A DNA stretch of 38,333 nucleotides from positions 1 to 38,333 of the forward strand of contig BOAU01000011.1 in NCBI GenBank assembly GCA_026002025.1, read 5' to 3'. Each line of letters starts with the position of its first letter. Within the stretch, counting starts at the first letter, position 1. Below, one piece after another: positions 32,894-38,333 of this stretch. A program made the translations under genes and the position numbers. Below the pieces are notes generated by a model that ran no database searches, was not told the origin of the DNA, and saw only the letters and a list, made by a program, of their open reading frames with translations. The DNA comes from Spirochaetia bacterium. Its GTDB lineage: Bacteria; Spirochaetota; Spirochaetia; Treponematales; Breznakiellaceae.

Positions 32894-34021
32894 TTACTTT
32901 ACCCTCAGGGCCCTTTCAAGCTGTACTTTGGGATCATCCCCTTTTGCCTTCAGCGTTTTTACCGCCGCGATATATTTTGGCAGATCCCGGCCTGACTTCT
33001 CGTAAAGCTCCCTGAAAAAGCTGTTCTCCGCATAATAGAGCCGGTACAGTTCCAGGTAGGCGTTGTTCACCGGGAGCGTCACAAAGCCCCGGTAGTTTTC
33101 GCTGTGGAAGCGAGTCTCGTATTCAGCTTCGAACCGTTCCTGGCTGGCCCGGATAATTTCCGCCTTTTTTTCCAGTTTTTCTTCCCGGCTCACATCGCTC
33201 TTGTAAAGCGCGTCCAGTTCCGCGATAAGTCCCTGGATGTAGGCCACGTATGCGGCGCTGTCGATCTCGGAATCAGAATTGACCAGTTCCTGGTACTCCG
33301 CAGAATCCGCCCCGTATTTTTTTTCGATGTAGAGCCGCGCCCCCTCGCTGCCCACAAATTCCGCCAGCTCCTCATCAAACTGAGAATGGCCTTTGAGATA
33401 TACCGTGGCGTGGAGCCACTCGTGAATAAGCAGATCCGCCAGCCGGTAATCGGAATAGTTTTTCATATAAGAATAGAGGGGGTCCCTGAACCAGCCTAGG
33501 GTACTGAAGGCGTCCACCTGCCGTATCCACACATCCAGGTTCTTCTTTTGCAGTTTTTCCCGCTCCTTCCGGGCGCCATCCACATTGAAGAAGCCCTTGT
33601 AGGGCATCCTGCCCACCACCGGATACGACCACTCATAAGGGGTAAAAGAATCCTTCGCCGCCGCGGAGACCACCGCCGCGAGGTAATCCCGGTCCAGTTC
33701 CACATAGCGGGTATAGTTGGCGCTCTCCGCAAGCCCCAGTTCATCCATGGCGAAGCGGCGGATGTCACGGACCCGTTCCACAAAGCGGCGGGTTTCTTCA
33801 TTAGCGGCGACTTCTTCCGCAGAAGCGTCCGCAGGCAAAGCGGAAGCGGCGAGGGACTCCAGCGGGACCGCCCGGCCCAAATAGCCCAGCATGGTGGTCC
33901 CCTGCCTAAGGGTGTAACAGCCTGAAAAAAGGGCGGATGCGCCCAGGAGCGCCAAGGCTGCGGCGAGGACCGGTAAACCGGTGTAAAAAAGGGCCGGGGG
34001 GAGTTTCATTTTGATCAGCAT
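32894..34021 (-). CDS. HEXXH aminopeptidase-family lipoprotein (PF10023 type)
   Basis: 375 residues. Signal peptide with lipobox LFSGC (Cys35), then FLGxxA-poor helical region and the zinc motif HEWLH at residues 200-204 within LADLLIHEWLHATVYLKGHSQFDEELAEFVGSEGA, where a glutamate of EELAEFVG provides the third ligand. This is the arrangement of the putative aminopeptidase family whose members are mostly lipoproteins in proteobacteria and spirochaetes. It would act in the periplasm or at the outer membrane. The C-terminal third is helical and charged. Substrate unknown. No partner gene is adjacent on the same strand. Confidence 0.82.
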   Translation of the reverse strand: MLIKMKLPPALFYTGLPVLAAALALLGASALFSGCYTLRQGTTMLGYLGRAVPLESLAASALPADASAEEVAANEETRRFVERVRDIRRFAMDELGLAESANYTRYVELDRDYLAAVVSAAAKDSFTPYEWSYPVVGRMPYKGFFNVDGARKEREKLQKKNLDVWIRQVDAFSTLGWFRDPLYSYMKNYSDYRLADLLIHEWLHATVYLKGHSQFDEELAEFVGSEGARLYIEKKYGADSAEYQELVNSDSEIDSAAYVAYIQGLIAELDALYKSDVSREEKLEKKAEIIRASQERFEAEYETRFHSENYRGFVTLPVNNAYLELYRLYYAENSFFRELYEKSGRDLPKYIAAVKTLKAKGDDPKVQLERALRVK

Positions 34022-34147
34022 AGCGGGTTAGGCGGGGGAAGGGCTATATATTCAACGCATTGTACTTAACCACCAGCAATGAACAAGTTGTCAAATAAGT
34101 GACCAACTGTTGCAGAACTACCTGAAATTCCGTCAGTAATATGCTGC

Positions 34148-34645
34148 TCACCCCATCGCACGCAAGCCCCTGCACCGGTTACACCCAATCACATGCACAT
34201 GCGCCCGCCCCGGCCGCTCAAAAATCCGTGAAATAAGGTACTCATCGTCCTTGAGGGTAACGCCGCAGACCGGGCAGCGCCGGGGGCGCTTGCCTTCAAT
34301 ACAATAAACGCAGCCCCGGATGTGCATGAGCCGGTCCCTGCCATTGAGCGAAGGAAAGGCCGATGATTTGACCAGTTCCCCCTTTGGAAGTTTGGCGGAA
34401 CAGACCGGGCAGACTTGGGGGTTCCCGGCAATACCTTCTTTAATAGAAAATTCCTGCCCCTGTTTGTGCTTCCCGGCAGATGTGCCATGGTCCCCATTTC
34501 TATTGTCCCGACCCTTACCGTCCCGGTCCCTGCCGCGCCCATCCCCGGCTTCGCCACGTCCGCCCCCCAAAAAAAGCATATACCCAATCCAGAGCAGGAG
34601 GAGGCCAATAACGACCAATATCAAAATATGTATATAAGAATCCAC
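34148..34645 (-). CDS. Membrane-anchored protein with duplicated zinc ribbon
   Basis: 165 residues. One N-terminal membrane helix (ILILVVIGLLLLWIGYMLFL) is followed by a Gly/Arg/Asp-rich linker and two repeats of about 38 residues: CPVCSAKLPKGELVKSSAFPS...MHIRGCVYC and CPVCGVTLKDDEYLISRIFE...VHVIGCNRC. Each has two CxxC knuckles for zinc, the second one also has the HVHVIGC variant of MHIRGC. I do not recognise a characterised family. The zinc domains would be on the cytoplasmic face if the helix is a type II anchor, which cannot be settled by sequence. Convergent gap of 126 bases to the aminopeptidase gene shows nothing else. Confidence 0.72.
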   Translation of the reverse strand: MDSYIHILILVVIGLLLLWIGYMLFLGGGRGEAGDGRGRDRDGKGRDNRNGDHGTSAGKHKQGQEFSIKEGIAGNPQVCPVCSAKLPKGELVKSSAFPSLNGRDRLMHIRGCVYCIEGKRPRRCPVCGVTLKDDEYLISRIFERPGRAHVHVIGCNRCRGLRAMG

Positions 34646-34705
34646 TGATTTACCTGCGCCCCGCCCGCCCTAGCCGATTATGTACCCCCCGGTTATACTT
34701 GAGGG

Positions 34706-35401
34706 GTGGCAATACTGTATATTATCGGCACACCGATCGGGAATTTGGGGGACATCAGTCTCCGGGCGGCGGAGATCCTTAAAACCGTGGATGTGGTGGC
34801 CTGCGAGGACACCCGGCGGACCCTCAAACTCCTCAGCCACCTGGGGATCAGTGTGCGGATGATCTCCTGCCGCTCCCAGAACGAGGGGTTTGCCGCGGAA
34901 AAGGTGATTGCCGAGCTTGACGGGGGCAAAAACGCCGCCTTTGCCAGCGATGCAGGGACCCCGGCGGTAAGCGACCCCGGGGCGGTGCTGGTCAGGCTGG
35001 CGGTGGAGGCGGGGCATGAGGTTATCCCCATCCCCGGCCCCTCGGCCTTTGCCTCCCTTCTCAGCGTGGCCGGGGGCATGGATAAAACCGTTATTTTTGA
35101 GGGATTTTTGTCCCCAAAGGCCGGGCGGCGGCGGGCCCGGCTTAAGGAACTGCTGGAAACCGAGGCGGCCTTTGTTTTGTACGAATCTCCCTTCAGAATA
35201 CTCAAGCTTTTCGAGGATCTTGCCGAATTTGATGTAGAGCGTTATGTTTGTGTGGGCCGGGAAATGACCAAGGTCCACGAAGAGTATTTGCGGGGAACCG
35301 CCGGAGAGATTTATGCGCAGTTGGGTGAAAAAAACAGGCAAATGGGCGAATTTTCCGTCTATGTATCTGGAAAGAAATCCAATAAGCGTGTAAACTATTA
35401 G
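34706..35401 (+). CDS. rsmI: 16S rRNA (cytidine1402-2'-O)-methyltransferase
   Basis: 231 residues from GTG 34706. Tetrapyrrole-methylase fold: LYIIGTPIGNLGDISLRAAEIL at the N-terminus, VACEDTRRTLKLL, FASDAGTPAVSDPG near residue 85 and PIPGPSAFASLLSVAG near 115, all diagnostic for RsmI. It methylates the ribose of C1402 in 16S rRNA with SAM, helping decoding fidelity. The C-terminus is shorter than in E. coli (about 285 residues), which is common in spirochaetes. It is followed by flgM 34 bases downstream. Confidence 0.93.
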   Translation: MAILYIIGTPIGNLGDISLRAAEILKTVDVVACEDTRRTLKLLSHLGISVRMISCRSQNEGFAAEKVIAELDGGKNAAFASDAGTPAVSDPGAVLVRLAVEAGHEVIPIPGPSAFASLLSVAGGMDKTVIFEGFLSPKAGRRRARLKELLETEAAFVLYESPFRILKLFEDLAEFDVERYVCVGREMTKVHEEYLRGTAGEIYAQLGEKNRQMGEFSVYVSGKKSNKRVNY

Positions 35402-35435
35402 CAGGTTTGTGCCGATAATAGGTATAGGTAGGGAT

Positions 35436-35726
35436 ATGAGTATGACAATAGACAGGATAGGCGTTACAGAACCGATTCAGCCCGGCAAAAAGCCGGGAAG
35501 AAGTGAGTCCGTAAGCCAGAGCGTAAAATCCGACTCCATCAGCGTCTCGCAGGAGGCCATTGAGAAGGCCGATCTGTACCACGCCATAGAGCTGGTCTCC
35601 GCCGCTCCCGATGTACGGGCCGACCGGGTCGCCGAGCTCCAGGCAAAGATCAACGATCCCTCCTACATCAATGACCGTATTATCAACGCCACGGCGGACA
35701 AGATAATGGAATCTTTCGGTTTCTAG
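35436..35726 (+). CDS. flgM: Anti-sigma-28 factor FlgM
   Basis: 96 residues from ATG 35436, preceded by GGTAGGGAT. The N-terminal half is disordered and Ser/Lys-rich (MSMTIDRIGVTEP...SESVSQSVKSDS); the C-terminal half has the FlgM helix pattern VSQEAIEKADLYHAIELVSAAPDVRADRVAELQAKINDPSYINDRIINATADKIM. FlgM holds sigma-28 inactive until hook completion allows its export. The two flagellin genes at 27-29 kb carry sigma-28 type promoters, so this gene controls them in trans. A terminator follows. Confidence 0.9.
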   Translation: MSMTIDRIGVTEPIQPGKKPGRSESVSQSVKSDSISVSQEAIEKADLYHAIELVSAAPDVRADRVAELQAKINDPSYINDRIINATADKIMESFGF

Positions 35727-35766
35727 GTCCTCCGGCCGTTTCCGGAGCGGATAAATCACAAAAGTA

Positions 35767-35802
35767 CGGAACCCAGGACATGCGCCGGGGTTCCGTTTTT
35801 TT
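35767..35802 (+). terminator. Terminator after flgM
   Basis: CGGAACCC pairs with GGGTTCCG and is followed by TTTTTTT; a strong intrinsic terminator for rsmI-flgM, 40 bases after the stop. Confidence 0.9.
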
Positions 35803-35819
35803 ATGGTCCCTCTGCCGGT

Positions 35820-36173
35820 TTAGCCGTCCTTTTTCTTTTTTTCCCGGATCGCCGCCGCTTTTATCATCACCTTTATCGGCTCAAGGGTATCATCGGACAG
35901 GGCGAGCAGGTCGTTCATGACCTCCCGGAGGGGCAGGTATTTCGACATGTTATTGGCCGCATTGGACCGCCCCATAACCCCGGTTACCAGGTACTCCACC
36001 GTAACCCCCAAAGCCGCCGCAATTTTGACCGCCGCGTCCGCCGGGGGCATGGTTCTTTTTCCCGACAGGTAATTGTTCAGCGTATGTATGTTGATTCCCG
36101 ACTTAACGGCAAGTTCCTTCACAATTAGGCCCTGATAATCCAGTTCGCTCCGCAGATTTTCAGCAAAATCCAT
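35820..36173 (-). CDS. XRE-family helix-turn-helix regulator
   Basis: 117 residues from ATG 36173; the frame extends to 36236 but the extra residues do not resemble the family. Residues 3-62 form a Cro/C1 HTH: LRSELDYQGLIVKELAVKSGINIHTLNNYLSGKRTMPPADAAVKIAAALGVTVEYLVTG. The C-terminal half is helical with a Lys-rich end (REKKKKDG). Phage-like regulators have this layout. An 11-base inverted repeat around its promoter suggests autoregulation. No obvious partner gene is adjacent; the MBOAT gene on the other strand starts 160 bases away. Confidence 0.82.
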   Translation of the reverse strand: MDFAENLRSELDYQGLIVKELAVKSGINIHTLNNYLSGKRTMPPADAAVKIAAALGVTVEYLVTGVMGRSNAANNMSKYLPLREVMNDLLALSDDTLEPIKVMIKAAAIREKKKKDG

Positions 36174-36183
36174 ATTTTCATGA

Positions 36184-36260
36184 TAATCACATCTGACTAT
36201 TGATGACTTGACACTTATTACATCAGATAATATCATTTTTAAAATAATTAGATGTGATTA
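36184..36260. promoter_or_regulatory. Paired operator TAATCACATCT / AGATGTGATTA
   Basis: Perfect 11-base inverted copies at 36184-36194 and 36250-36260 bracket the AT-rich promoter region between the XRE gene and the MBOAT gene. The spacing fits binding of two dimers or DNA looping by the XRE protein. Confidence 0.5.
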
Positions 36261-36333
36261 AGTGAGGTATCAAGGTAAATTATGGGAAAATTGTGTATTT
36301 TGACGGGTTTTGCCATGCGGGTAAGGGCTTGCC

Positions 36334-37767
36334 ATGCTTTTTAGCTCCATAACCTTCCTTATTCTGTTTTTGCCCCTCGTCCTGCTGGTGTATTATTACT
36401 GTCCCGCCATCAAGGCAAAGAATTACTTTTTACTTTTTGCGAGCTTGGTTTTTTATGCCTGGGGAGAGCCGAAATATGTTCTGGTAATGCTTTTGTCCAT
36501 AGCGATCAATTACCGGATGGGCTTATGGATTGGTGAAACTTCGTATTCAACTTCAAAAAGAAAAGTTATCCTTGCCATGGCAATTACGGCGAATCTTTTA
36601 TTGCTTTTTTATTTTAAGTATTTGGGATTTTCTGAACAGGTCATTAATAAAATTCTCAGAATGATTGATTATCCCCAATTTCAAATTCCCGTCCTGAACA
36701 TAGCCTTACCGATAGGCATTTCATTCTACACATTTCAATCAATATCGTATTTGGTAGATGTCTATAAAAAACCTGCGCTGGTTCAAAAAAATATGCTCGA
36801 TCTCGGCTTGTACATATCACTCTTTCCACAGTTAATTGCAGGACCTATTGTTCGCTACCATGACATCAATGAACAGATCAAAAACAGAACCCACCGTCTC
36901 GGCATATTTGTGCAGGGCATAGAACGGTTTATCATAGGGCTTGCAAAAAAAGTGCTTATTGCGAATACCATGGCCAGGGCAGCCGATGGCATCCTTGCGC
37001 TTAAGCCCGATTCTGTTCCCGCGTTTTACCTGCTCTTGGGAATAGTGTCCTACTCTCTGCAAATCTATTATGATTTTTCAGGTTATTCGGACATGGCAAT
37101 CGGCCTGGGTAAAATGTTCGGATTTGATATACTCGAAAATTTTAATTACCCCTATGTCTCAAAATCGGTCACTGAATTCTGGCGGAGGTGGCATATATCA
37201 CTTTCAAGCTGGTTTAAAGATTATCTCTATATACCCCTCGGCGGTAACCGGAAGGGAAAAATCAGAACCACGGTAAACTTATTTATCGTATTTTTAACCA
37301 CCGGGCTGTGGCATGGCGCGGCGCTTAATTTTGTTTTTTGGGGATTCGGACACGGCGTATTGTTGTTTATCGAAAAAACATTCGGCAAGCGGCTGGGCGC
37401 CCATTTTAAAGAGGGCATAATAAAAAATATTATATCCCATGTTTATACCCTTTGTTCCATAATGCTGCTATGGGTGTTTTTCAGATTGGGAATCAGGAGC
37501 AGTCTTAATTTTATCAGGAATTTGTTTTTATTAAACAGCGGGAGCGATAATATCCAGCTTTATATTAAGCTTATTATTGATACCCAATATTATGTTTATC
37601 TTTTTTGGGCTGTTTTGTTTGCATTCCCCTGGTGGAGGAAAATTCATATACCGGAGAAATTTCATTCGCCGCCTGTCCGTTATATTGCCTTAATTGTACT
37701 GCTTGTTTTATCCATTTGTACATTGGCAACAAACGCATATAATCCTTTTATTTATTTTCGTTTTTAA
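36334..37767 (+). CDS. MBOAT-family O-acyltransferase (AlgI-like)
   Basis: 477 residues with about ten membrane helices. AlgI hallmarks are the start MLFSSITFLILFLPLVLLVYY, ASLVFYAWGEPKYVLVML, ALPIGISFYTFQSISYLVDVYK, YDFSGYSDMAIGLGKMFGF, the RRWHISLSSWFKDYLYIPLGG motif with His287, and the catalytic His327 in TGLWHGAALNFVFWG. It moves acetyl groups across the membrane to modify an extracellular polysaccharide, working with an AlgX/AlgJ-type partner, which is the next gene but truncated. The gene is much more AT-rich than most of the window, suggesting acquisition. Confidence 0.92.
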   Translation: MLFSSITFLILFLPLVLLVYYYCPAIKAKNYFLLFASLVFYAWGEPKYVLVMLLSIAINYRMGLWIGETSYSTSKRKVILAMAITANLLLLFYFKYLGFSEQVINKILRMIDYPQFQIPVLNIALPIGISFYTFQSISYLVDVYKKPALVQKNMLDLGLYISLFPQLIAGPIVRYHDINEQIKNRTHRLGIFVQGIERFIIGLAKKVLIANTMARAADGILALKPDSVPAFYLLLGIVSYSLQIYYDFSGYSDMAIGLGKMFGFDILENFNYPYVSKSVTEFWRRWHISLSSWFKDYLYIPLGGNRKGKIRTTVNLFIVFLTTGLWHGAALNFVFWGFGHGVLLFIEKTFGKRLGAHFKEGIIKNIISHVYTLCSIMLLWVFFRLGIRSSLNFIRNLFLLNSGSDNIQLYIKLIIDTQYYVYLFWAVLFAFPWWRKIHIPEKFHSPPVRYIALIVLLVLSICTLATNAYNPFIYFRF

Positions 37768-37777
37768 CGGGGTTTTT

Positions 37778-38245
37778 ATGAAGAGCGTAAACTATGTATT
37801 TACTTTGATATTTCTGACAATTATTGTACTGCCGCTTGTTTTTATGGATACCAAAAGCGTCATTTCTGAAAACGAAAACAGGACGCTTGCCGCTTTTCCG
37901 GATATGATTACCGGCGGGATAACAGGGTTTCCAAAATCATTGGATAATTATATCAGCGACCGGTTTGGTTTTAAGAATGAAGCGGTTGCGTTTATTAATA
38001 GTATTAACCAAAAAGGTGGAAGTATTCAACAGGGTGATATCATTTTTGGTAAGGCAGGTTGGTTGTTTTATTCAAAATCTAGTGATGGAGATAATATAAG
38101 TGATTTTCTAAAAGTAAACTTATTTACTCAAGCACAAATAAATCAGTTTATTGCAAATATAGAAAATAGATTAATGTGGTGTAATGAAAATAATATTAAA
38201 TTCATTGGGGCATCCGGGAATATAGTGGAAAACCCCAAAAAGTAG
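37778..38245 (+). pseudogene. AlgX/AlgJ-like acetyltransferase partner, truncated by an insertion
   Basis: From ATG 37778 the protein has a membrane anchor VNYVFTLIFLTIIVLPLVFMD, then ENENRTLAAFPDM, LDNYISDRFGFKNEAVAFIN, GDIIFGKAGWLFYSK and FIANIENRLMWCNENNIKFIG, the usual N-terminal third of AlgJ/AlgX SGNH-type proteins (about 350-400 residues). It then runs into unrelated residues and a stop just where the catalytic SGNH domain should begin, and a transposase start follows. The 5' end overlaps no gene; 10 bases separate it from the MBOAT stop. Partner acetylation would be lost or shifted to another copy. Confidence 0.78.
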
Positions 38246-38333
38246 TATAATGAGGCATGAACCAACCAGAAAAAATAGAGGATTTTTATCAGGCCATATT
38301 AGGCATAACGGCGCCTTGGGAAGTAGTCAAAGT
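38207..38333 (+). mobile_element. Left end of an ISL3-family insertion sequence (partial)
   Basis: The AlgX-like reading frame breaks near 38207, where GGGGCATCCGGGAATATAG begins and the sequence loses similarity to the interrupted gene. A transposase-like start follows 50 bases later. The G-rich first bases fit an IS terminal repeat; the exact end and the target duplication need the right-hand end, outside the window. Confidence 0.6.
38257..38333 (+). CDS. ISL3-family transposase, N-terminal fragment
   Basis: ATG 38257 opens MNQPEKIEDFYQAILGITAP-WEVVK and is still open at the right edge. The pattern FYQ-x-[IL]LG-[IL]-x-x-PW-x-V is the usual start of ISL3-family transposases (about 400-430 residues). 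Too short for more detail. Confidence 0.65.
   Translation, partial: MNQPEKIEDFYQAILGITAPWEVVK

Noticed and set aside
33969..33982. CCGGTAAACCGG palindrome, also at 29104-29115 as CCGGTTTACCGG
   Set aside because: Only two exact copies seen; one lies in coding sequence, so not enough to call a repeat family.

Overview
The window looks like chromosome from a spirochaete, most likely a gut-type Treponema or a close relative. The reasons are two adjacent FlaB-type core flagellins with the MIINHN start, sigma-28 style promoters, an flgM gene, many small lipoproteins with relaxed lipoboxes, and moderately GC-rich coding sequence broken by AT-rich foreign patches. Assignment below phylum level is inference. 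No rRNA, tRNA or CRISPR array was seen.

Layout. 1-2.9 kb: most of an M16 zinc peptidase lipoprotein (minus). 3-3.9 kb: DHH phosphoesterase. 4.1-5.6 kb: XRE regulator and a tandem pair of paralogous lipoproteins. 5.7-9.3 kb: THUMP-type rRNA methyltransferase, TetR regulator, aldose epimerase, half-size EamA transporter and a truncated metallo-beta-lactamase remnant. 9.3-10.8 kb: DUF815 ATPase. 10.9-15.35 kb (minus): a tightly coupled set, ferredoxin-type aldo/keto reductase > DUF1361 membrane protein > ZnuA > ZnuC > ZnuB. 15.4-22.6 kb (plus): a copper operon, HMA-SafE protein, cupredoxin lipoprotein, a new duplicated-domain lipoprotein, CopA, CopZ, response regulator and sensor kinase. 22.6-23.7 kb: an AT-rich VapBC toxin-antitoxin unit flanked by 20-bp inverted repeats, resembling an integron cassette or small mobile unit. 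23.7-26.9 kb: a CntK-like (DapF-superfamily) racemase divergent from a polar amino-acid ABC transporter. 26.9-29.3 kb: two flaB genes, each with its own sigma-28 promoter; the upstream one has a long leader full of perfect hairpins. 29.3-32.1 kb: TonB-dependent receptor coupled to a small monooxygenase-fold protein. 32.3-36.2 kb: Uma2 nuclease, HEXXH aminopeptidase lipoprotein, duplicated zinc-ribbon protein, RsmI, FlgM and an XRE regulator. 36.3-38.3 kb: AT-rich AlgI-like MBOAT acyltransferase and an AlgX/AlgJ-like gene cut off by what looks like an ISL3-family insertion sequence running off the end.

The most striking unexplained signal is a short near-palindrome, CAGTA(A/T)TACTG. It occurs exactly six times and with one mismatch about twelve more times, almost always inside genes and concentrated between 7.9 and 23.7 kb. 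It is read in two different frames and on both strands, so it appears to be a DNA-level signal rather than a protein motif. The second most unusual region is the flaB transcript, whose 5' leader and 3' end carry perfect hairpins, three of them closed by GNRA-type loops on the transcribed strand.
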